A stretch of 15,105 bases of DNA from Candidatus Woesearchaeota archaeon (GTDB lineage Archaea > Nanobdellota > Nanobdellia > Woesearchaeales > JAHWIC01). Positions 6,581 through 12,025 of this stretch are shown in pieces. Location of the stretch: positions 1-15,105 of the forward strand of contig JAHWIC010000031.1 in assembly GCA_019322805.1 (NCBI GenBank), written 5' to 3'. The translations under genes were made by a program, and so were the position numbers. Below the pieces are notes generated by a model. That model was not told the DNA's origin. It did no database searches and saw only the letters and a list, made by a program, of their open reading frames with translations. The stretch's first letter is position 1. Every line of letters starts with the position of its first letter.

Positions 6581-6588
6581 TTTATATT
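6581..6588 (+). promoter_or_regulatory. TATA box of the VWA protein gene
   Basis: TTTATATT predicts transcription start near 6610, just ahead of the Shine-Dalgarno-like GGAGG at 6619-6623. Confidence 0.5.
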
Positions 6589-6631
6589 TTCTCGTCTTAC
6601 TGATATCTATCAAACAATGGAGGTTGATAAA

Positions 6632-7726
6632 ATGGAAACACGAAAAAATTCAAAGAATTTTTTGTGTCCCAAAAATTCATGTAGTGAATTTTTGAGGATG
6701 AAAAAATTAATTGCAGCAATTCTGCTTGTGTTAGCTGTCTTACCAGCTGCACTTGCAGAAAACGCATTTAGAGTTGAAGAGGTAAGATGTGTACAAGAGT
6801 ATGGTCCAAACCAAGTACCAGGACCAAATGATATAGTGCCAACGTGCAGGCCATACCAGCCAAGGATAGATGTTGTTTTTGTTATTGATTCAACAGGCAG
6901 CATGGCAGATGAGATAAGAAGCGTGAAAACGCATATAGTAAAGATTGTAAGGGAAGTACAGGAAGGCAACCCAAGACCAGACATAAGGGTTGGCTTGATT
7001 ACTTACAGAGACCACAAGCCTGAAGAGTATGAGTACCTATACAGAAGCTTTGAATTAACTAGAGATATAGAAGATGCCCTAAGCAACATAGTAAAAATAC
7101 AAGCCTATGGCGGTGGTGATTATCCAGAAGCTGTTGCTGATGGATTGCATGCAGCACTGCATCAGATGAACTGGGATGCAAATGCAAAAAAGCTTATCTT
7201 CCTGATAGGGGATGCTGCTCCTCATGGCGTAGGAGCTGGTGACCAGTCCTTTCCGCAAGGCGGCCCAACAGGCTTGAACTACAAAAATGAAGCAGAGATA
7301 GCAAAAGAAGAAGGCATCAAGATCTACACAATAAGCGGTTCTGGAATGGATTCAATCGGGATAAGGGTCTGGAGAGATATTGCAGCAGCAACAGGCGGCG
7401 AATACAAAAGATTAGAATATGTTAGAAGGGATGTCGACCAATACTACAAAGAAGAAGGCGTTGATCCAAGATGGATTACTGAAGCAAAGGAAGATGCTGA
7501 TTATGACACAAGAAGCAACTCAATCCTGACAAACACATTTGGAACTGTTGCAAAAGCTGCAATGGTCCAGGAAGCAGAAGCTATTGGTGTAAGCTACGAT
7601 GACAATAAAGATGATTCATGGATTGACACAAACGACATGATTGACAGCCCAAAGACAAACATAACAAAAGAAGACCTAGCTGAATTTTTCCGGAATGTTT
7701 TCAACAAGATAATATTCTGGAAATAA
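6632..7726 (+). CDS. Secreted von Willebrand factor A (VWA) domain protein
   Basis: The product has a signal peptide core, MKKLIAAILLVLAVLPAALA, with likely cleavage before ENAF. A VWA domain follows, with the MIDAS metal-site motif DSTGS in DVVFVIDSTGSMADEIRSVK. Further VWA marks are VGLITYRDH, YGGGDYPEAVADGLHAAL and KLIFLIGDAAPHG. The C-terminal third is charged and unassigned. VWA domains usually bind a protein partner through a metal ion, here outside the cell. Start choice: the ATG at 6632 has GGAGG eight bases upstream and a TATA box that fits. It adds 22 residues before the signal core, encoded across two small hairpins. The ATG at 6698 would give a cleaner signal peptide but has GAGG with no spacing. 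The ATG at 6617 overlaps the Shine-Dalgarno itself. The partner is unknown. Confidence 0.88.
   Translation: METRKNSKNFLCPKNSCSEFLRMKKLIAAILLVLAVLPAALAENAFRVEEVRCVQEYGPNQVPGPNDIVPTCRPYQPRIDVVFVIDSTGSMADEIRSVKTHIVKIVREVQEGNPRPDIRVGLITYRDHKPEEYEYLYRSFELTRDIEDALSNIVKIQAYGGGDYPEAVADGLHAALHQMNWDANAKKLIFLIGDAAPHGVGAGDQSFPQGGPTGLNYKNEAEIAKEEGIKIYTISGSGMDSIGIRVWRDIAAATGGEYKRLEYVRRDVDQYYKEEGVDPRWITEAKEDADYDTRSNSILTNTFGTVAKAAMVQEAEAIGVSYDDNKDDSWIDTNDMIDSPKTNITKEDLAEFFRNVFNKIIFWK
6643..6693 (+). repeat. Two tandem small hairpins ahead of the VWA signal peptide
   Basis: AAAAAATTC (6643-6651) pairs with GAATTTTTT (6655-6663), and AAAAATTCA (6671-6679) pairs with TGAATTTTT (6685-6693). Both are perfect inverted repeats with loops of 3 and 5 bases. 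The second ends four bases before the alternative ATG at 6698, so it could influence start-site access. Confidence 0.55.
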
Positions 7727-7734
7727 ACAAGAAG

Positions 7735-7743
7735 CTTTTTATA
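7735..7743 (+). promoter_or_regulatory. TATA box of the AK6-like gene
   Basis: CTTTTTATA is centred about 27 bases before the ATG at 7766, consistent with a leaderless transcript. Confidence 0.5.
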
Positions 7744-7765
7744 GATTTTTTCTTTTTTTTCTTTT

Positions 7766-8251
7766 ATGAAAACAATTATAGTCACAGGAACACCAGGAAC
7801 TGGAAAGACAGCTCTAGCTAAAAAGCTAAGTAAAAAGCTTGGTTATGCTTATATTGATGTAAACAAAATCATCAAAGATAATAAATTAAAAGAAGGGTAT
7901 GACAGAAAAAAGAAGTGCTATATTGTCGATACAAAAAAATTGACTGAATCGTTGATTGAAACAATAAAAAAAGCAACTAATGATTTGATAATTGATTCTC
8001 ATCTTTCTCATTATTTACCAAAAAAGCATGTTGATCTTTGCATTGTTACAAAGTGTGGTTTAAAGGAATTAAAGAAAAGGCTTGAAAAGAAAAAGAAATA
8101 CCCCAAGTCAAAAGTAAGGGAAAACCTTGATTGTGAGATCTTTGATATCTGCCTTAATGAAGCTAGAGAAATAGGCCATAAAGTCATTGTTATCAATACA
8201 ACAAAGGGTTTAAATATCGATAAAATTGCCCATAAAATCAATAGAAAGTAA
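7766..8251 (+). CDS. AK6/Fap7-type adenylate kinase family NTPase
   Basis: The 161-residue protein has a P-loop GTPGTGKT at residues 8-15 and the features of the AK6/Fap7 group: KLGYAYIDVNKII, YDRKKKCYIVDTKKL, LIIDSHLSHYLPKKHVDLCIV, and VRENLDCEIFDICLNEA near the C-terminus. Members of this group act as adenylate kinases or ATPases, and the eukaryotic and archaeal proteins assist small-subunit maturation by binding the ribosomal protein S11/uS11 family. No ribosomal gene is adjacent here. It is cytosolic, with a TATA box about 27 bases before the ATG. Lysine content is high, in line with an AT-rich genome. Family assignment is good; which activity dominates cannot be told from the sequence. 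Confidence 0.88.
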   Translation: MKTIIVTGTPGTGKTALAKKLSKKLGYAYIDVNKIIKDNKLKEGYDRKKKCYIVDTKKLTESLIETIKKATNDLIIDSHLSHYLPKKHVDLCIVTKCGLKELKKRLEKKKKYPKSKVRENLDCEIFDICLNEAREIGHKVIVINTTKGLNIDKIAHKINRK

Positions 8252-8263
8252 TCAATGAAAGGT

Positions 8264-8523
8264 ATCATTAGAAAAAATCAATAGTCAAAAAATAATTCCG
8301 ATTTTTGCTTTATTCCTTTACTTAAAGCAAAAATCATCTGCTGTCGTTCCTTTATACTACGACTTAAAGGAGAGAAAGCGAATGAAAATTTAGTAAACGC
8401 AACTATTTTATGAAAGATTGCGTTTACTATTTAGTAAGCGAAACTATTGCTTATATAATTTCGCTTACTATAACCTTTAGCTTAGTTGTGAAAGGAATTT
8501 TCGGATTGATTTTTTGTTATTAA
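8264..8523 (+). mobile_element. Non-coding MITE-like element, left copy
   Basis: This gene-free stretch is packed with inverted repeats: outer arms AAAAAATCAAT (8272-8282) and ATTGATTTTTT (8505-8515); a 13-base stem at 8300-8312/8323-8335; a 7-base stem at 8348-8354/8365-8371; and two 12-base hairpins at 8391-8470. Its first ~110 bases are similar to the reverse complement of 11130-11222. Both begin with the same ATCATTAGAAAAAAT, and the first stem-loop cores match at 27 of 30 positions. It carries no reading frame. I infer a small non-autonomous element, though a duplicated regulatory or terminator region is possible. Confidence 0.6.
8391..8470 (+). repeat. Tandem pair of covarying 12-bp hairpins
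   Basis: Hairpin one: TAGTAAACGCAA (8391-8402) and TTGCGTTTACTA (8418-8429). Hairpin two: TAGTAAGCGAAA (8432-8443) and TTTCGCTTACTA (8459-8470). Each has a 15-base loop beginning CTATT, and the units repeat with a 41-base period. The two base differences in the left arm are exactly compensated in the right arm. They are absent from the copy at 11041-11222. Confidence 0.75.
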
Positions 8524-8630
8524 ATGATGTTCAAAGTAATGATTTAAAATCAAAGTACACAACTAATTGTGCATGTGTTTCATAAACCAAGTGATAATAT
8601 TTATTGATTAAAAAATAATGAGAGGTTAAA
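8524..8630 (+). promoter_or_regulatory. Leader and ribosome site of the aminotransferase operon
   Basis: TATA-like boxes occur at about 8539-8549 (GATTTAAAAT) and 8596-8605 (AATATTTATT). GAGAGGTTA ends a few bases before the ATG at 8631 and resembles a Shine-Dalgarno. The upstream box is the better fit because it leaves a leader that includes this site. Confidence 0.4.
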
Positions 8631-9929
8631 ATGACTCTTAACCCGCAAGCTGAAGAATTAAATGAGCAAATAAAAAAGAACAATCCAGTTGTATTAGAAC
8701 TATTGTCAGAAAAAGGAAAAGCAATCTACTTTCCAAAGAAAGGAATCCTAGCGCAAGCAGCTGATGCAAAAGGAAAGAAGATAAACGCTACAATAGGCAT
8801 TGCTTTAGAAGAAGACGGAACTCCTATGAGGCTTAATTCTATTGCAAAGAATATTGATCTTAATCCAAAGGATATATTCCCTTACGCACCAAGCTTTGGA
8901 AAGCCAGAATTAAGAAAAGTATGGAAAGAAATGATTTACAAGAAGAATCCATCGCTAAAATACAAGCCAATCAGCTTGCCTATAACAACAAATGCTTTAA
9001 CTCATGGCATAAGCATGTGTGGTTATTTATTCATTGACCCTGGAGATAAGGTTATTCTACCAGACTTATTCTGGGGCAATTATAAATTAATCTTAATAAG
9101 AGGATACAGCGCAGAGCTTGACACATTCCCTACATTCAAAGAAGATGCGTTTAACTTAAACGGACTAAAAGAAAAACTTTCTGAAGGAAAAGGAAAGAAA
9201 ATAGTACTCTTAAACTTCCCAAACAATCCATCAGGATATACCCCAACAGAGGAAGAAGCAAAAGAAATAATAGAAATAATAAAAGAAGCTGCTGAAGCAG
9301 GAAACAAAATCCTAGTGCTGATAGATGATGCTTACTTTGGCTTAGTCTACAAAGAAGGAGTATACAAAGAGTCAATCTTGTCGCAACTTGCAGACTTGCA
9401 TAAAAACATCCTGGCAGTAAAAATAGACGGAGCAACAAAAGAGGATTATGTATGGGGCTTTAGAACAGGTTTCTTGACTTATGGAATAAAAGGTGGAGAC
9501 GAAGATCTTTATGCAGCTCTAGAATCAAAAACAGCAGGTGCAGTGCGTGGCAATATCTCAAATGCGCCACACATCTCGCAATCATTAGTGCTAAATGCAT
9601 TTACATCAGAAACCTATGACAAAGAAAAGAAAGAAAAATACAATATACTAAAGGAAAGATTTGAGTTAGTAACCAAAGTTTTGGAAGAAAATAAAGACTA
9701 TAAGAGTTATTTCAAAGCATTGCCATTTAACTCGGGCTATTTCATGTGTATAAAACTAGCTGAAGGCCTTGATGGAGAGAAAGTAAGGCAGTTATTATTA
9801 GAGAAATACAGCACAGGAGTAATAGCAATGAAGGATATCCTAAGGATAGCTTTCTCTTCAACAAAAAAAGAGTCAATTGCAGAATTATTCCAGAATATCT
9901 ACAGCGCTTGCAAGGAGATTAAAGCATGA
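8631..9929 (+). CDS. PLP-dependent aminotransferase, class I/II fold
   Basis: This 432-residue enzyme has the fold-type I aminotransferase landmarks: NFPNNPSGYTPT (residues 195-206), where Asn199 would contact the cofactor; IDDAYFGLVY (231-240) with Asp232 and Tyr235; and VKIDGATKEDYVWGFRTGF (263-281), where Lys270 is the expected Schiff-base lysine and Arg278 binds phosphate. A C-terminal FNSGYFMCIKL and an arginine in ILRIAFSS (substrate carboxylate candidate) complete the pattern. The amino-acid substrate cannot be read from the sequence. A Shine-Dalgarno-like GAGAGG precedes the start. The stop overlaps the NFACT start by four bases (ATGA), so they are translated together. The pair is bracketed by related inverted elements. 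Confidence 0.92.
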   Translation: MTLNPQAEELNEQIKKNNPVVLELLSEKGKAIYFPKKGILAQAADAKGKKINATIGIALEEDGTPMRLNSIAKNIDLNPKDIFPYAPSFGKPELRKVWKEMIYKKNPSLKYKPISLPITTNALTHGISMCGYLFIDPGDKVILPDLFWGNYKLILIRGYSAELDTFPTFKEDAFNLNGLKEKLSEGKGKKIVLLNFPNNPSGYTPTEEEAKEIIEIIKEAAEAGNKILVLIDDAYFGLVYKEGVYKESILSQLADLHKNILAVKIDGATKEDYVWGFRTGFLTYGIKGGDEDLYAALESKTAGAVRGNISNAPHISQSLVLNAFTSETYDKEKKEKYNILKERFELVTKVLEENKDYKSYFKALPFNSGYFMCIKLAEGLDGEKVRQLLLEKYSTGVIAMKDILRIAFSSTKKESIAELFQNIYSACKEIKA

Positions 9930-11035
9930 AAACACAACTAGCATCATTAGAAATCCATTATCTCGTAAAAGAACTTAAGCTCTTAATAGACGCAAAAATA
10001 GACCAGATATACCAGCCATCAAAAGAGGAGCTATTGCTGCAATTCCATGTACCAAGCAAAGGCAAGAAGATCCTAAAGATTACAACAGGAAAATTCCTGT
10101 ACATTACAGAAGAAAAAGAAGAATACGGCAGTCCTTCTGGTTTCTGTATGCAGATGAGGAAACATTTGGCAAACGCGAGATTAAGAAACATAGAGCAGAA
10201 AGAAAGCGAAAGAATCATAGAGTTAGCATTTGAAAAAAAAGAAGGCATAAAAAAATTATTCATAGAATTGTTCAGCAAGGGAAACTTCATCTTAACAGAC
10301 GACAAAAACACAATAATAATGGCATTAGAAAAACCAGAATTCAAAGACCGCTCAATAAAGCCAAAACAAGAATACAAATATCCAAAAAAGGAATTCAATT
10401 TCTTTAAGTTAAAGCTGGAAGAGTTGGAAGAACTGCTCAAAAAAACAAAAAAAGACAGTATTGTGACTTGCCTGGCAGTAGAGCTTGGTTTAGGTGGCAC
10501 ATATTCGGAAGAAGTGTGTTTATTGTCTGGTGTTGATAAGAATCAAAAACCAGCAACCATTGATCAAAAATCAATAAAGTCCATACTCAGCAATATTAAA
10601 TCAATAATCAATAAAAAACTGAGTCCTAGAATAATCTATGAAAATCAAAAAGTAAAGGAAATTGTTCCTTTTGAAGTGAAGCTATACGAAAAGTTAAAAC
10701 AAGAGAAAATAGATTCATTCAATGAAGCTATAAATCGATATGTCCCAAAAGAGCCTAAAAAAGAAGAAAGCGTCTATGAAAAACAGATTGAAAAGATAAA
10801 GAGGATTATTGAGAAACAAAAAATTCAAATAAAAGGTTTTGAGGAATCTGAAATAAAACAGAGAAAGAATGCTGAGCTCATATATCAGAATTATAACATC
10901 GTTAATGAAGTCCTGATAGAGCTAAATAAAGCAGTAAAAAAGCATTCATGGGATGAGATAAAGAAGAGGTTGAAAGGGCATAAAGTGATAAAAGAAGTTG
11001 ATGCTAAGGAGAAGAAGGTTGTTTTAGAGTTATAG
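9926..11035 (+). CDS. NFACT-family (RqcH/Rqc2-like) protein lacking the C-terminal RNA-binding domain
   Basis: Full NFACT proteins bind the large ribosomal subunit and tRNA and, as RqcH/Rqc2, add C-terminal tails to stalled peptides. Here residues 1-230 form the NFACT-N domain (LVKELKLLIDAKIDQIYQPS, GFCMQMRKHLANARL), followed by helical and coiled-coil segments (about 240-350). The protein then ends at 369 with KEVDAKEKKVVLEL, where homologues usually continue into NFACT-R (DUF814); archaeal ones are generally several hundred residues longer. Residues matching the conserved tailing-related Asp-Arg pair read Glu95-Arg96, and the early conserved Asp is Glu9. The stop codon is followed five bases later by the right-hand MITE-like element. 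The protein may work with a separately encoded NFACT-R, or be a degraded gene. Confidence 0.88.
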   Translation: MKTQLASLEIHYLVKELKLLIDAKIDQIYQPSKEELLLQFHVPSKGKKILKITTGKFLYITEEKEEYGSPSGFCMQMRKHLANARLRNIEQKESERIIELAFEKKEGIKKLFIELFSKGNFILTDDKNTIIMALEKPEFKDRSIKPKQEYKYPKKEFNFFKLKLEELEELLKKTKKDSIVTCLAVELGLGGTYSEEVCLLSGVDKNQKPATIDQKSIKSILSNIKSIINKKLSPRIIYENQKVKEIVPFEVKLYEKLKQEKIDSFNEAINRYVPKEPKKEESVYEKQIEKIKRIIEKQKIQIKGFEESEIKQRKNAELIYQNYNIVNEVLIELNKAVKKHSWDEIKKRLKGHKVIKEVDAKEKKVVLEL

Positions 11036-11040
11036 CAAAC

Positions 11041-11222
11041 CATTAGAAAAGAAATCAATATGGCCTTATCATTAGAAATTAAATAATTCTAAAAATTCCA
11101 TTATACACCGCATTAAAGGAATTTTCATCCTATGCTGTTTCCTAAAGAACTAGAAGCAGATGAGTTTTGCTTTAAACAAAGGAAGAAAGCAAAACTCAGA
11201 TTTTTTTATTTTTTCTAATGAT
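11041..11222 (-). mobile_element. Non-coding MITE-like element, right copy (inverted)
   Basis: Ten-base perfect terminal inverted repeats, CATTAGAAAA at 11041-11050 and TTTTCTAATG at 11211-11220, bound about 180 bases without a gene. A strong stem, TGAGTTTTGCTTT (11161-11173) with AAAGCAAAACTCA (11186-11198), is followed by a T run and could also terminate the NFACT transcript. Read on the minus strand it is similar to 8264-8390, with indels. It lacks the two covarying hairpins. The rest of the gap up to the 5S gene holds only AT-rich DNA and the 5S promoter. Confidence 0.6.
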
Positions 11223-11272
11223 GTTTTTTATTGATTTTATTTTTATAGACGTTAAAGACTGATTCGAAATAG

Positions 11273-11286
11273 TAACCTTTTTAAAT
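11273..11286 (+). promoter_or_regulatory. Core promoter of 5S rRNA
   Basis: TAACCTTTTTAAAT is centred on a TATA box about 25 bases before the predicted 5S start. A possible BRE, TTCGAAA, lies just upstream (11262-11268). Confidence 0.65.
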
Positions 11287-11306
11287 CGACTAATACTACT
11301 AATCCT

Positions 11307-11417
11307 TGGACGGTCATAGGGGCTTGGATCACCCGTTCCCATTTCGAACACGGAAGTTAAGCAAGCCTCCGTATCAGCGAGTACTGCATTGCGCGGGAAA
11401 CCTGATAAGCTGTCCAT
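11307..11417 (+). rRNA. rrf: 5S ribosomal RNA
   Basis: The conserved 5S core is plain: CACCCGTTCCCATTTCGAAC followed by ACGGAAGTTAAGC. The closing helix pairs TGGACGGT at 11307-11314 with the 3' GCTGTCCA ending at 11416 (eight pairs including G-U). The length of about 111 bases is slightly short for 5S, so the ends are approximate. The TATA box sits about 25 bases before the 5' end, and a T-rich stretch follows the 3' end. No 16S, 23S or tRNA gene is next to it, so this is a stand-alone 5S gene with its own promoter, as in many archaea. Confidence 0.93.
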
Positions 11418-11527
11418 CTTTTCTATTAATCTTAAGTCGTGCTATTGCGAGCGTAGCGAGCATGTAGCACATTTTTCTTTGCTCATTTCTTTTTTTAAAA
11501 GAAATGTGCTGCTCAGCTGTCCACCTT
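11408..11527 (+). repeat. Duplicated 5S 3' end flanking a hairpin-rich segment
   Basis: AGCTGTCCA at the end of 5S (11408-11416) recurs at 11515-11523, and the match extends as AGCTGTCCAYCTT. Between them is a hairpin GTGCTA/TAGCAC (11439-11444/11465-11470) and a competing pairing of AGCACATTT (11466-11474) with AAATGTGCT (11502-11510). CATTTCTTTT/AAAAGAAATG gives a third option. No gene is present. Confidence 0.5.
11418..11426 (+). terminator. T-rich terminator of 5S rRNA
   Basis: CTTTTCTAT directly follows the 3' arm of the closing helix, a typical pyrimidine-rich archaeal termination signal. Confidence 0.45.
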
Positions 11528-11552
11528 TATTTTTCTAATCAATAAAAAAAGA

Positions 11553-11560
11553 TTTATAAA
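11553..11560 (+). promoter_or_regulatory. TATA box of the carbamoyltransferase operon
   Basis: TTTATAAA lies about 28 bases before the ATG at 11585. It sits between inverted AATCAATA and TATTGATT (about 11537-11569), which could be an operator or chance in AT-rich DNA. Confidence 0.5.
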
Positions 11561-11584
11561 GTATTGATTTTAACGTGAACATAT

Positions 11585-11776
11585 ATGATTTTTGAACAAA
11601 ATAAGCCAATTGAAAAAACAGCTAAGAAATTAGGGTTTATTTTTTCTTTCCTGCTATTCACAACTATCCTTTATTTTATATTAAACATATCTAAGCATTT
11701 TTACTATCTGGATTCAGCTTTAATAGTCCTGTCAATAGTGATCATAGGAACCATTATCAAGAGGGGTTTAATGTGA
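11585..11776 (+). CDS. Small two-helix membrane protein, SxtJ N-terminal-half-like
   Basis: The 63-residue product has a short charged N-terminus with a Lys-Lys-Leu-Gly lead-in (TAKKLGFIFSFLL) and two membrane segments (about 17-34 and 41-58), ending in IKRGLM. Charge pattern and position match the first half of SxtJ-family membrane proteins, which are encoded beside NodU/SxtI carbamoyltransferases. The transcript is probably leaderless. The stop overlaps the next gene's GTG by four bases (GTGA), so the pair is co-translated and may together stand for one longer SxtJ. The family link is my recognition of pattern and context, so it is moderate. Function of SxtJ proteins is unknown. Confidence 0.75.
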   Translation: MIFEQNKPIEKTAKKLGFIFSFLLFTTILYFILNISKHFYYLDSALIVLSIVIIGTIIKRGLM

Positions 11777-12024
11777 GTAAGCTAAAAGATTTCTTCAAAG
11801 GGTTCAAAGAAGGGATGCACAGCTTTGGCTCTAATGTTACAGCGATAATTAATTCATCTTTATTAACTATAGTTTACTTAATAGGTGTAGGACTTACTTC
11901 AATTTTTGCTAAATTGTTCGGCAAACATTTCCTGGATATCAAGCTAGCAAAGAAAAAAAATAGTTATTGGTCAGATTTAGACCTTAAAAAGAAACCAATA
12001 GATGAATATTACAGGCAATTTTAA
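11773..12024 (+). CDS. Small membrane protein, SxtJ C-terminal-half-like
   Basis: The 83-residue protein starts at GTG, with GAGGGG upstream inside the preceding gene as a ribosome-site candidate. An amphipathic N-terminus (KLKDFFKGFKEGMHSFG) leads to one long hydrophobic segment (about 26-47). It then has the signature AKLFGKHFLDIKLAKKKNSYW, and it ends EYYRQF. The FGKxxLDxK...SYW pattern is shared with the C-terminal part of SxtJ-like proteins found next to carbamoyltransferases. The gene overlaps its upstream partner by four bases and ends one base before the carbamoyltransferase ATG. The likely site is the cytoplasmic membrane. Its role is unknown; a helper or anchor for the carbamoyltransferase is an inference from synteny. 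Confidence 0.8.
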   Translation: MSKLKDFFKGFKEGMHSFGSNVTAIINSSLLTIVYLIGVGLTSIFAKLFGKHFLDIKLAKKKNSYWSDLDLKKKPIDEYYRQF

Positions 12025-12025
12025 A

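Noticed and set aside
6617..6631. ATG at 6617 as start of the VWA gene
   Set aside because: This codon overlaps the likely Shine-Dalgarno GGAGG, which serves the ATG at 6632 at a normal spacing.
8264..8523. CRISPR array suggested by the repeated stems
   Set aside because: There are only two 41-base units whose arms are inverted repeats. There are no constant repeats with variable spacers and no cas genes.
11196..11417. Minus-strand 73-codon frame across the 5S gene
   Set aside because: It is antisense to a clear 5S rRNA with its own promoter and has no start signals.
12002..12025. Earlier in-frame start for the carbamoyltransferase
   Set aside because: It overlaps the coding end of the preceding gene and adds residues atypical for the family, which begins MxxLGISxxxHD.
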